From NCBI GenBank assembly GCA_020024325.1, contig JAHHTY010000008.1, positions 1 to 48,275 on the forward strand: a DNA stretch of 48,275 bases, written 5' to 3'. The notes under the pieces were generated by a model. That model made no database searches. It saw nothing but the letters and a program-made list of their open reading frames with translations, and was not told the DNA's origin. The first letter of the stretch is position 1, and each line of letters starts with the position of its first letter. A program made the translations under genes and the position numbers. Of this stretch, positions 7,551 through 15,356 are shown piece after piece. The stretch comes from Negativibacillus sp. (lineage in GTDB: Bacteria; Bacillota; Clostridia; Oscillospirales; Ruminococcaceae).

Positions 7551-8738
7551 CTATTTTGATGAATTTGATTTGTTAGATAAATGATTGTGTTTGTTTTGAA
7601 AAATAACGATGCTTAGAGAAAACAGTAAGAAAACACTAAGCGTTAAAAAAACGGGATAGATGCTAAGATTAGAAATAACAGAAGAACCAAGCAAAAACAA
7701 GATTTCTATTAATCTTGATACCATGCTGTATAAAGATAAGACTGTTGCACGATTTTCACCCAGATTTAACCGATCGATCCGAGCGTTTTGATACTGCTCC
7801 AAATATACCTGAAGCACTGTTAAAACGGTGGGAAACAGTAGCATAGGAACTAAAACAAGAAAATTTTGAAGCGATGCAATGGCAAATGCAATTACAGCAG
7901 CAATGAACAAAAAGAGCTTCAGCGAAAAAAAGACATCTTTTGTTCGGAGTTGCTTGATGATGCAAGGAGTTATCAACTGAATACCGGAATAGATTAGAAT
8001 AAACACAGTCATATAGCTTTCATTGATTCCCAGTTGAAGTACAATAGTGACATAAAAAAAGTTAATCAAAATGAAAGCAATGCTGATAATTCCCATCAAC
8101 GCAATAATGGTAAAATCGGATAGAGCAAATTGACGATGCCTATGGGATTTGTCTGTTGATTTGCAACGCGGGATCTGCTGTAAATTATCCTGTTTTTCTA
8201 AAGTACAGGTAAACAGGAAGGAAATAAAGGAACAGACAATCGTTGCAAGCAACAGTGCGTCAATTCCACCGAAAAAAAGGATGAGAGAAAATCCGAGGGT
8301 GGATAGAATAAATCCTGCATCGGAGTAACTTCCGATTGCCGATATGTTTTGAGCAAAATCTTCTTTTGACAGATGGTACAGATAGGCAGAGAGTGTACCG
8401 GAGCTAAAAGCACAGGATAAACCCTCCAGCGCAGCTTCGACACTGAATAGCAGAAAACTATCTGAAAAAAACATCAGCACCCTTGCGATAAAAATACACA
8501 AACTGCTTAAAACAAGGGTGTTTTTATAACCAAGGTGGTCTGATATGTACCCACAGGGCACTTCAAAAATAAAAATGCTGATAGATAATATTGCCTGTAA
8601 AATAAAAAACTGAGAAAATGTAATGCTGGTTCTGGTGCGGATGAGCAAAGCAACGGGAGCATAAAAAATGAGCCCACCGAATAAAGACATCATCTTTAGA
8701 GCAAACAAATTTTTACAGGAACAGAGTCTTTTTATCAT
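7551..8738 (-). CDS. MFS transporter
   Basis: A 395-residue membrane protein with about twelve hydrophobic segments and the MFS loop 2-3 signature in the form GYISDHLGYKNTL (residues about 63-75). A charged central loop (KCKSTDKSHRHRQ region) separates two six-helix halves. It resembles small-molecule or drug exporters, but the substrate cannot be predicted. AAGGAAGGG precedes the ATG. It sits 25 bp after plsC and 13 bp before ispH-rpsA, so it is probably co-transcribed. The more usual clostridial order is cmk-plsC-ispH-rpsA without a transporter, which suggests a later insertion. Confidence 0.88.
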   Translation of the reverse strand: MIKRLCSCKNLFALKMMSLFGGLIFYAPVALLIRTRTSITFSQFFILQAILSISIFIFEVPCGYISDHLGYKNTLVLSSLCIFIARVLMFFSDSFLLFSVEAALEGLSCAFSSGTLSAYLYHLSKEDFAQNISAIGSYSDAGFILSTLGFSLILFFGGIDALLLATIVCSFISFLFTCTLEKQDNLQQIPRCKSTDKSHRHRQFALSDFTIIALMGIISIAFILINFFYVTIVLQLGINESYMTVFILIYSGIQLITPCIIKQLRTKDVFFSLKLFLFIAAVIAFAIASLQNFLVLVPMLLFPTVLTVLQVYLEQYQNARIDRLNLGENRATVLSLYSMVSRLIEILFLLGSSVISNLSIYPVFLTLSVFLLFSLSIVIFQNKHNHLSNKSNSSK

Positions 8739-8763
8739 TATATCCCTTCCTTGTGAAACAAAG

Positions 8764-9390
8764 TTACAAGTTCCGGGCTTTTAACTCCTCCATAACAGCA
8801 CGAAGATTTCGGGTAGCATCTTTTAATTCCCTTGCATGAGAAAGATCACCGGAAGACTGTTGTCCGGCGTTATGTATTCCAAGTTCTTCGCAAGAGATGA
8901 GCTTGCCGTAATTTACGACAACACGGGAACGAAAAGACTTTTTAGGGTCACAATAAGTGATGGTAATAGGTAGCACAGGAGCACCTGTTTGCTGGGCAAT
9001 CAGTGCAAGACCGGATTTAAATCGTAACAGGGAACCGTCTTTGCTGCGGGTTCCTTCCGGGAACAGTCCGAGGACTTCTTTATCACGAATTACCTGGATT
9101 GCGGTTTCAACAGCAGAGGTATCTCCGGTGCCTCGTTCCACGGGAAAGGCATTCAGCCAACGAATGACGTGCTTTAAAACAGGAATTTTAAACAGTTCTG
9201 CTTTTGCCATAAAATGAATTTGATGTTTGCGGATTCCTTGGCAAATAATCATTGGGTCGATGGCAGAACAGTGGTTGCTGGCGAGGATATATCCTCCCTG
9301 TTCAGGTTCGTTTTCCCGTCCGTTGACTTCCAGGTGAAACCAAAAGTGCCATAGAAGGGTAAGAGCACGGATAGCAATGTTATAGAACAC
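8764..9390 (-). CDS. plsC: 1-acyl-sn-glycerol-3-phosphate acyltransferase
   Basis: A 208-residue membrane-associated acyltransferase that converts lysophosphatidic acid to phosphatidic acid. The HX4D motif (SNHCSAIDP, H40 and D45) and the FPEGTRSKDG substrate motif are both present, with a hydrophobic N-terminal segment (ALTLLWHFWF). Start is GTG 9390, chosen because GAAAGGAAG lies 6-7 nt upstream; the longer frame from an ATG at 9456 has no site and its first 22 codons run through a duplicated stretch of the cmk 3' end. It is in a leftward operon between cmk and an MFS gene. Confidence 0.92.
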   Translation of the reverse strand: MFYNIAIRALTLLWHFWFHLEVNGRENEPEQGGYILASNHCSAIDPMIICQGIRKHQIHFMAKAELFKIPVLKHVIRWLNAFPVERGTGDTSAVETAIQVIRDKEVLGLFPEGTRSKDGSLLRFKSGLALIAQQTGAPVLPITITYCDPKKSFRSRVVVNYGKLISCEELGIHNAGQQSSGDLSHARELKDATRNLRAVMEELKARNL

Positions 9391-9392
9391 AA

Positions 9393-9528
9393 AAATCTTC
9401 CTTTCAAAAGCCAAGCTGAATTTAAATTGGAGTAGAAAGCAGTGAGGCTTCCCCATAAATTATACTTTGACAGGACATAAAAAATCTTCCTTTCAGGCAA
9501 AAGGTTAAATGGAAGTAGAAAGTTGAGC
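9393..9528 (-). repeat. Short direct duplication of the cmk 3' end plus ribosome binding site
   Basis: On the minus strand two stretches resemble each other: the end of cmk (about 9528-9482: CTTTCTACTTCCATTTAA, then GAAAGGAAGATTTTT) and the region just before plsC (about 9442-9393: CTTTCTACTCCAATTTAA, then GAAAGGAAGATTTTT). Both place the ribosome binding site before an ATG or GTG. This is likely an old duplication of about 85 bp. Confidence 0.7.
9422..9478 (-). CDS. Possible 18-residue peptide between cmk and plsC
   Basis: ATG at 9478 with AAGGAAG 7-8 nt upstream, encoding MSCQSIIYGEASLLSTPI then TAA. Its end (ASLLSTPI-stop) mirrors the CMK C-terminus (AAQLSTSI-stop), as expected from the duplication here. 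It may be translated only as a by-product, or may couple translation into plsC. No function is claimed. Confidence 0.35.
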   Translation of the reverse strand: MSCQSIIYGEASLLSTPI

Positions 9529-10191
9529 GGCTTTTTTCTGTATCATATCTTTGATGATAGAAACAGTTTCCTCAAAACCGATGGTCGTGGTGTCCAGTAA
9601 AACGGCATCTTCTGCCTGACGCAAAGGAGCAGAAGCGCGGGTAGAATCCTGGCGGTCACGTTGGATAACATCCTTTAAAATTTCTTCATAAGAGTTGTTC
9701 ATGCCCTTTTGCAGATATTCAAGATGGCGGCGTTTTGCACGGGATTCCGGGGAAGCGGTTAAAAATATTTTTAATTCAGCGTCCGGAATGACAACTGTTC
9801 CGATATCTCTGCCGTCCATAATTAAACTTTGCTGTTTTGCCATGTTTTGCTGCAAGTCAAGCAAAAAAGCTCTTACAGCGGGAATTGCAGATACATCAGA
9901 GGCTGCCATTGATGCTTCCGGAGTTCGGATTGCATCCGAAACATCTTCGTTATTTAAAAAAATGCGTTGCCCTGTCTGCTCATTATAAGCGGTTTTTAAG
10001 TTGATGTCTGTGAGTAATGCAGTAATTAAATCAGTATTTTTGGTGTCTATTTGTTGGCGCAGGGCATACAGTCCAATGCAGCGGTACATAGCACCGGTAT
10101 CTACGTAAATAATAGAAAAATCTTTTGCAATTCTCTTTGCAACGGTGCTTTTTCCTGCACCGGAAGGTCCGTCAATAGCGACACGAATCAT
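9505..10191 (-). CDS. cmk: Cytidylate kinase
   Basis: A 228-residue nucleoside monophosphate kinase that phosphorylates CMP and dCMP with ATP. The P-loop GPSGAGKST is at residues 8-16, followed by YVDTGAMYR and DGRDIGTVV, and the RQDSTRASAPLR segment near the C-terminal part, all typical of bacterial CMK. Start ATG 10191 has GGAGG upstream; an earlier in-frame ATG at 10251 has no site. It is in the leftward run with a CDF transporter upstream and plsC downstream. Confidence 0.96.
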   Translation of the reverse strand: MIRVAIDGPSGAGKSTVAKRIAKDFSIIYVDTGAMYRCIGLYALRQQIDTKNTDLITALLTDINLKTAYNEQTGQRIFLNNEDVSDAIRTPEASMAASDVSAIPAVRAFLLDLQQNMAKQQSLIMDGRDIGTVVIPDAELKIFLTASPESRAKRRHLEYLQKGMNNSYEEILKDVIQRDRQDSTRASAPLRQAEDAVLLDTTTIGFEETVSIIKDMIQKKAAQLSTSI

Positions 10192-10269
10192 AAAAAGTTC
10201 CTCCTGTTTTGGAATGATTTTATTATACCATAAAGCATTATGAATCGACATCTATTCCCGAAAAAATTC

Positions 10270-11454
10270 TTATTGACAATCGTCAGGAATATAAGCATAG
10301 TTATGGTCGATGGTGATGATACAAAAGTAATTTCCAAGTTTTTTTGCCTGTTGAGAAATCTGTTCACTAAGTTCACTGTCAGGGAGAAGAAAAGAAGGGG
10401 GAACAACAACGTCAAAAACAAGGTTTGTGTGGGACGGACCGGATACTGCCCGAAAATCGTGCATACTCAGTTGGGAGTCTATACTGTGGATGATGTTGCA
10501 TAGTTGAGATTTTAAATGATTGATCTGCTCATTGTCCGTAACAATAGGGTCCATATGAATGACAAGGTGAATTCCCATTTGAGAGCCGACCTCACGTTCG
10601 ATATTATCAATGATATCGTGGCTGACAAGAATATCAACATTTGCAGGAACCTCAGCATGGACAGTAGCAAACACACGCCCAGGACCATAGGAATGTACTT
10701 GCAGGTCGTGCATACCGATAACGCCGGGATAGCTCATAATTTTGTTTCCTATTTCATGGATAAATTCGGAATCCGGGGCTTCCCCCAGCAGAGGATTTCC
10801 GGTTTCAATTACCAATTTAATTCCGGAAAAGGTGATGAATCCTGCAACCAACATACCTGCCCAACCATCAACAGGAATAGAGGTGAAATGATAAATTACA
10901 GCACTTATTAAAACAGCAGAGGTGGCGCAAACATCGTTTAAGCTGTCAAAAGCAGTTGCCTGCAATGCCTCAGAGGAGATTTTTTTCCCCAGAGTGCGGT
11001 TAAAGATTCCTTGCCAAAGTTTTGTGAGAATGGATATAACCAAGATAATGTAGGTGAGAGCAGATAGGGAAACAGACTGGGGATGAAGAATTTTTTGAAA
11101 AGAACTGCCCATCAGCTGTAGACCGAAAAAGACGATGATGAACGAAACTGCCATACCGGAAATGTATTCTATACGGGCGTGTCCATAGGGGTGTTTGGGG
11201 TCGGCAGGTTTGCTGGCAATTTTAAATGCCAACAGAGTAATTATAGAAGAACCGGCATCAGAGAGATTATTTACTGCATCAGCAATGATGGAAATACTGC
11301 CTGCAAGCAGTCCGGCAAGAATTTTAATAAGAAATAAAAACAGATTGGAAATAATGCCTACAGCGGCGGCAAGAATGCCATATTTTTCTCGGACAACAGA
11401 GTCATGAGTATCCTGCCAGTTGGGGATAAATTTTTGAATTAGAAGCTGAATCAT
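10270..11454 (-). CDS. Cation diffusion facilitator (CDF) family transporter
   Basis: A 394-residue CDF/SLC30-type metal-proton antiporter. Six membrane segments span about residues 28-215, with metal-site residues in ADAVNNLSD (D59, N62, D66) and DSLNDVCATSAV. A cytoplasmic C-terminal ferredoxin-like domain follows (GVIGMHDLQVHSYGPGRVFATVHAEVPA). The NNLSD form differs from the zinc-type HxxxD, so manganese, iron or another divalent metal is as likely as zinc. It carries an extra C-terminal tail of about 90 residues, seen in a subset of Firmicutes proteins. AGAAAGG precedes the ATG. It is the first gene of the leftward run ending in ispH-rpsA, 78 bp before cmk. Confidence 0.92.
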   Translation of the reverse strand: MIQLLIQKFIPNWQDTHDSVVREKYGILAAAVGIISNLFLFLIKILAGLLAGSISIIADAVNNLSDAGSSIITLLAFKIASKPADPKHPYGHARIEYISGMAVSFIIVFFGLQLMGSSFQKILHPQSVSLSALTYIILVISILTKLWQGIFNRTLGKKISSEALQATAFDSLNDVCATSAVLISAVIYHFTSIPVDGWAGMLVAGFITFSGIKLVIETGNPLLGEAPDSEFIHEIGNKIMSYPGVIGMHDLQVHSYGPGRVFATVHAEVPANVDILVSHDIIDNIEREVGSQMGIHLVIHMDPIVTDNEQINHLKSQLCNIIHSIDSQLSMHDFRAVSGPSHTNLVFDVVVPPSFLLPDSELSEQISQQAKKLGNYFCIITIDHNYAYIPDDCQ

Positions 11455-11696
11455 AAAAACAAACCTTTCTGTAAAAAATTAAATGATTTTTGGAGAGCTA
11501 AAAATTCTAATGCACAAAACTGTTATAATGAAATGCTTTTATTGTAACGCAAAAAGCAGGTGAATGCAAACAGCTTTTTCTGCTGACAAAGATTGTGCAG
11601 AGATTGAAACTGTGGTAAACTTACTAATAGGAATTCATTGAAGTGAAAAAAGATTGTTCAAATATAGAAGAAGAGCAGTGAACAGGAGGATGATTG

Positions 11697-12515
11697 ATGG
11701 AATCGAGCAAAAAAGTTTTAGATCTAACGGTTCGAGTTGGAGAAGTTTTGCTGAAAAATGGCGGAGAAATTTTTCGTGTTCAGCAGACAATGCAGATGGT
11801 TGCAAAGGCATATGGTGCTGCTGAATTTCATGTTTATGTTTTGGCAAACGGAATCTTTGCATCTGTGGAGGAGCATGGGAATAATATTTGCAAAGAGGTT
11901 AAAGGGCCAGAAGCATCACAAGAGGGTGCAGGAAGCAGCCAGATTCGATATGTTCCGCTCTCCTCGGTGCATTTGGGAAGGGTTGCGGCGGTCAATAATC
12001 TTTCTCGGGAAATTGTAGCAAAAAAATATACAATTGATGAAGCATGGGAAAAGATAGAACAGATTGATAACATCCCTTTTACCAGCCAACCGCTTCAGGT
12101 GTTAGTGTCCGGTTTGGGTTCCAGTGCATTTTGCTATCTGTTTGGGGGAAGCTTGATTGACAGTGTGGCTTCCTTTTTTTCGGGAATGTTTTTATGGTGC
12201 TTTGTCTTGTTTTTAAGCAAGTGTCGTGCAAACAAAATTATGCTGAATATTCTCAGCAGTGCACTGGTAACAATGACGGGTATGTTCTTTTTCCACTTTC
12301 TTTTTGGAGAAAATATGGACAAGATCATCATTGGTTCGATTGTTCCTTTGCTGCCGGGAGTGCCATTAACAAACTCAATTCGAGATTTTCTTAATGGTGA
12401 TTACCTTTCCGGAACCATTAGGATGATTGATGCTGTTTTAGTAGCTTGCTGTATTGCACTGGGAGTGGGTATAGTGCTTCGCCTGTTTCCGATAATTACA
12501 GGAATAGCAGTATAA
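11697..12515 (+). CDS. Threonine/serine exporter, ThrE N-terminal-domain subunit
   Basis: A 272-residue protein of the ThrE/DUF1212 family: an N-terminal soluble part with LLKNGGEIFRVQQTMQ and HVYVLANGIFASV, then about five membrane segments with the LLPGVPLTNSIRDFLNGDY motif. In this family a large and a small subunit together correspond to full-length ThrE and export threonine or serine. ATG 11697 has AGGAGG seven bases upstream; a TTG three bases earlier is too close. The partner follows 12 bp downstream. Confidence 0.9.
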   Translation: MESSKKVLDLTVRVGEVLLKNGGEIFRVQQTMQMVAKAYGAAEFHVYVLANGIFASVEEHGNNICKEVKGPEASQEGAGSSQIRYVPLSSVHLGRVAAVNNLSREIVAKKYTIDEAWEKIEQIDNIPFTSQPLQVLVSGLGSSAFCYLFGGSLIDSVASFFSGMFLWCFVLFLSKCRANKIMLNILSSALVTMTGMFFFHFLFGENMDKIIIGSIVPLLPGVPLTNSIRDFLNGDYLSGTIRMIDAVLVACCIALGVGIVLRLFPIITGIAV

Positions 12516-12527
12516 GGGGGACTAACA

Positions 12528-12977
12528 ATGATGGTTGTGATTCAGGTTCTGGTTGCTTTTGTTGCAACAGTATCCTTTGGGGTACTGTTCCAGGTACCAA
12601 AGCAGCAGTACGGATATTCCGGAATATGCGGAGCAGCAGGATGGCTGTTTTATCTTTTGGTAATGAAAAATTACCCTTCTCCGGCGATTGCTTCTTTTGC
12701 AGCAGTGGTTGTGCTGACATTGATGGCACGAACTTTTGCAATCAGAAGGAAAGCTCCGGTAACAATTTTTTTGATTTGCGGTTTATTTCCGTTAGTTCCC
12801 GGTGCAGGTATCTATTACACAGCTTATAATTTTATTATGGGGCATAATGATCTTGCAGTAGCTAACGGGATAGAAACAATTAAAATTGCAGTGGCAATTG
12901 CTCTCGCAATTGTTTTTACCTTTTCTTTGCCAAACGCTTGTATTAGGGGTCTTTCTTCTCTTGGAAAAAAATCATAA
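12528..12977 (+). CDS. Threonine/serine exporter, small ThrE-like subunit
   Basis: A 149-residue membrane protein with four to five hydrophobic segments and the motif GLFPLVPGAGIYYTAYNFIMG, matching the ThrE C-terminal half (DUF3815/COG3610). It starts 12 bp after the larger subunit with AAGGGGG in front, so the two are translated together and presumably assemble in the cytoplasmic membrane. Confidence 0.9.
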   Translation: MMVVIQVLVAFVATVSFGVLFQVPKQQYGYSGICGAAGWLFYLLVMKNYPSPAIASFAAVVVLTLMARTFAIRRKAPVTIFLICGLFPLVPGAGIYYTAYNFIMGHNDLAVANGIETIKIAVAIALAIVFTFSLPNACIRGLSSLGKKS

Positions 12978-12986
12978 ATATTTTGT

Positions 12987-13035
12987 GCTGCATTGTCCGG
13001 AAAAATTAAAAAAGACAGTGCAGCTATTCTTTTAT
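12987..13035 (+). terminator. Probable terminator after the thrE pair
   Basis: GCTGCATTGTC (12987-12997) pairs with GACAGTGCAGC (13014-13024) with one G-U pair; the T run after it (TATTCTTTTA) is imperfect. Confidence 0.6.
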
Positions 13036-13119
13036 CCGGTTAATTTTAATTTATACAGAGCAGACAAGAATAACTTTTTTCGTAAATTCGGAATCGAAAG
13101 ACAAAAGCATTAGATAATC

Positions 13120-13148
13120 TTGACAACTAAACTTAAAAAAATTATGGT
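13120..13148 (+). promoter_or_regulatory. Promoter of the polysaccharide operon
   Basis: A perfect TTGACA (13120-13125), a 17-bp spacer and TATGGT (13143-13148), about 310 bp before the first gene. It is the best promoter match in 12978-13454. Confidence 0.65.
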
Positions 13149-13154
13149 AGATTG

Positions 13155-13454
13155 TATAAGATTTGACTTAAAAAAGATTTAAAAAAGGGATAAAAGATAG
13201 AAAGACAGAAATGTTAACATAAAAAATATTGCACTCAATGTGGCAGAATGTTAAAATAATGGGGATATTGTTATCTGATGCGGTTTGCTTTTTAAAAAAA
13301 TAAATCAAACCGCCGTTTTGTGTTGTCCGAAAAAGTTTTATAAAAGCAAAAGAAAATGGGCAGTGTAGAAAAAAATGAAAGCATATTGTCAAAAATATGC
13401 TTTAAAAAATTTGTTTTGGACAGAATAACTTTAAACGAAATGGAGAACTGAGTC
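13155..13454 (+). promoter_or_regulatory. Long 5' leader of the polysaccharide operon with two hairpins
   Basis: About 300 nt without a credible gene. A GCGGTTTG/CAAACCGC stem (13280-13287 with 13306-13313) is followed by GTTTTG, and a 10-bp stem AAAGCATATT/AATATGCTTT (13378-13387 with 13394-13403) is followed by AAAAAATTTG. The first looks like a weak terminator, so attenuation or antitermination is possible. I do not recognise a known riboswitch class. Confidence 0.4.
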
Positions 13455-15329
13455 GTGAAAGAGAAAAAGGGTTTAAGCAGATATCGAAAGCAAATTGTGT
13501 TTTTGATGGATCTGGTCCTTGCTAATATTGTTTACTTTGTATTGATTTACTGGGTTCCAATCCGAAATGGCACAGAACTTCAACAGATTATTGCATGGAT
13601 GCCAAACTTTGGTGTGATGCTGTTGTGTTTATGCGGATTTTTGTGGCTTTCAAAATCCTATGACAGCTTGTGGAGATATGCGGAAACCGATGAGTATATC
13701 TCAATGATTTTTATGGGTGCAGTAGCCTATATAGTTTACTTTTTGGTGCAAAAAATTCTGCCGATCCCAAAAATCCCAAGTGTCCTTTCAATGTGTATCT
13801 ACTCAATGTCCCTCTTGCTGATGATGACGGCAAGGTTTATTTATCGAAAATATCGAATGAAGGTAACCGGTCGCAATCAAGGGAAAAAGGTAAGATGTGC
13901 TATTATCGGTGCAGGCTCCGCAGGTGTGGGACTGCTTAACGAGATTAAAAATAATTCCCGCAACCACTACCAGCCTGTTTGCTTTTTTGATGATGACCCG
14001 GAAAAAATAGGGAAATTTATTCACGGCATTGAGGTTAAAGGTAAAATTGATATGATGCCGTTACTGCTTAGAAACACAATGGTAACGGAAATCATCTTTG
14101 CAATTCCGTCGGCAGCCCCATTCCGCCGCAAAGAGATTTTGGAAATGTGTTCTACACTGCATTGTCATGTGAAGGTTCTGCCGGATACTTTGGCAGCCGT
14201 ACAAAGCGAAAGCCTGAGCCGGAATGTCCGCAACGTAAAAATTGATGACCTGCTGGGACGTGAAAGAATCATTTTTAATAATCAGGAAGTGTTTGATTTT
14301 CTGAGGGATAAAGTGGTTATGGTTACCGGTGGCGGAGGTTCTATCGGTTCCGAACTATGCCGCCAGATTGCAAAGCGTTCTCCGAAACAACTGATTATTG
14401 TGGATATTTATGAAAATAATGCCTACGATATCCAGCAAGAGCTGAAGATGGAATATGGAGATCATCTGAATCTGAAGGTCGAGATTGCTTCCGTTCGAGA
14501 TGAAGAAAAGGTTCGCAAGCTGATAGGCGGATATCGTCCGCAAATTATTTTCCATGCAGCAGCACACAAACACGTTCCGCTGATGGAGGAATGCCCGGAA
14601 GAGGCGGTAAAGAACAACGTCTTTGGAACCTACAATGTAGTTCATGCTGCTGATGAATTTAAAGTAGACAAGTTTGTTTTGATTTCCACAGACAAGGCAG
14701 TAAATCCAACAAACGTCATGGGTGCAACCAAACGCTTTTGCGAAATGATTTTGCAAAGCATGAAAGGGGCAAGCCATACCGAATATGTAGCGGTGCGTTT
14801 TGGAAATGTACTGGGTTCTAACGGTTCGGTTATTCCGCTGTTCCGCCGTCAGATTGAAGCAGGCGGTCCTGTCACCATCACAGACAAAAGAATTATCCGT
14901 TACTTTATGACCATACCGGAAGCAGCACAGCTGGTGCTGGAAGCGGGAGCGATGGCAGAAAGCTCGGAAGTATTTGTGTTGGATATGGGACAACCGGTGA
15001 AGATTTTGGACCTTGCAGAAAATTTGATTAAGCTTTCCGGCTATACCCCTTATGTTGATATTGACATTGTAGAAACAGGATTGCGTCCGGGCGAAAAACT
15101 CTATGAAGAGCTGCTGATGAAAAGCGACGGCTTGATGAAAACCACCAGCAGTAAGATATTTATTGAAAGACAGAAGGAAATTTCTCAGGAAGAAATGGAC
15201 AACAAATTGCAGATTCTTCGCCAGGCTTTGGAGCAGGGCGGACGAGAAAATGTACGTCTTGCAATGAAGCAGGTTGTTCCGACCTACCGTGACCCTGAAG
15301 AGGTTAATCGTGAAGTAGTTTCTGAATAA
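13455..15329 (+). CDS. Membrane-bound UDP-N-acetylhexosamine 4,6-dehydratase (PglF/CapD/FlaA1-like)
   Basis: A 624-residue polysaccharide protein. Four membrane helices (about 10-130) precede a CoA-binding-like Rossmann domain (GAGSAGVG, 152-159) and an SDR catalytic domain with TGGGGSIGSE (291-300), FHAAAHKHVPLME (366-378) and STDKAVNPTNVMGATK (411-426). The catalytic Lys is K426; Met replaces the usual SDR Tyr, as is normal in the long PglF-type subfamily. It converts UDP-GlcNAc (or an epimer) to the 4-keto-6-deoxy sugar, the substrate for the aminotransferase at 16853. GTG start with GGAG upstream. First gene of the operon. Confidence 0.93.
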   Translation: MKEKKGLSRYRKQIVFLMDLVLANIVYFVLIYWVPIRNGTELQQIIAWMPNFGVMLLCLCGFLWLSKSYDSLWRYAETDEYISMIFMGAVAYIVYFLVQKILPIPKIPSVLSMCIYSMSLLLMMTARFIYRKYRMKVTGRNQGKKVRCAIIGAGSAGVGLLNEIKNNSRNHYQPVCFFDDDPEKIGKFIHGIEVKGKIDMMPLLLRNTMVTEIIFAIPSAAPFRRKEILEMCSTLHCHVKVLPDTLAAVQSESLSRNVRNVKIDDLLGRERIIFNNQEVFDFLRDKVVMVTGGGGSIGSELCRQIAKRSPKQLIIVDIYENNAYDIQQELKMEYGDHLNLKVEIASVRDEEKVRKLIGGYRPQIIFHAAAHKHVPLMEECPEEAVKNNVFGTYNVVHAADEFKVDKFVLISTDKAVNPTNVMGATKRFCEMILQSMKGASHTEYVAVRFGNVLGSNGSVIPLFRRQIEAGGPVTITDKRIIRYFMTIPEAAQLVLEAGAMAESSEVFVLDMGQPVKILDLAENLIKLSGYTPYVDIDIVETGLRPGEKLYEELLMKSDGLMKTTSSKIFIERQKEISQEEMDNKLQILRQALEQGGRENVRLAMKQVVPTYRDPEEVNREVVSE

Positions 15330-15356
15330 ATAACGGAGAAGAAAGGAGAGGACAAT

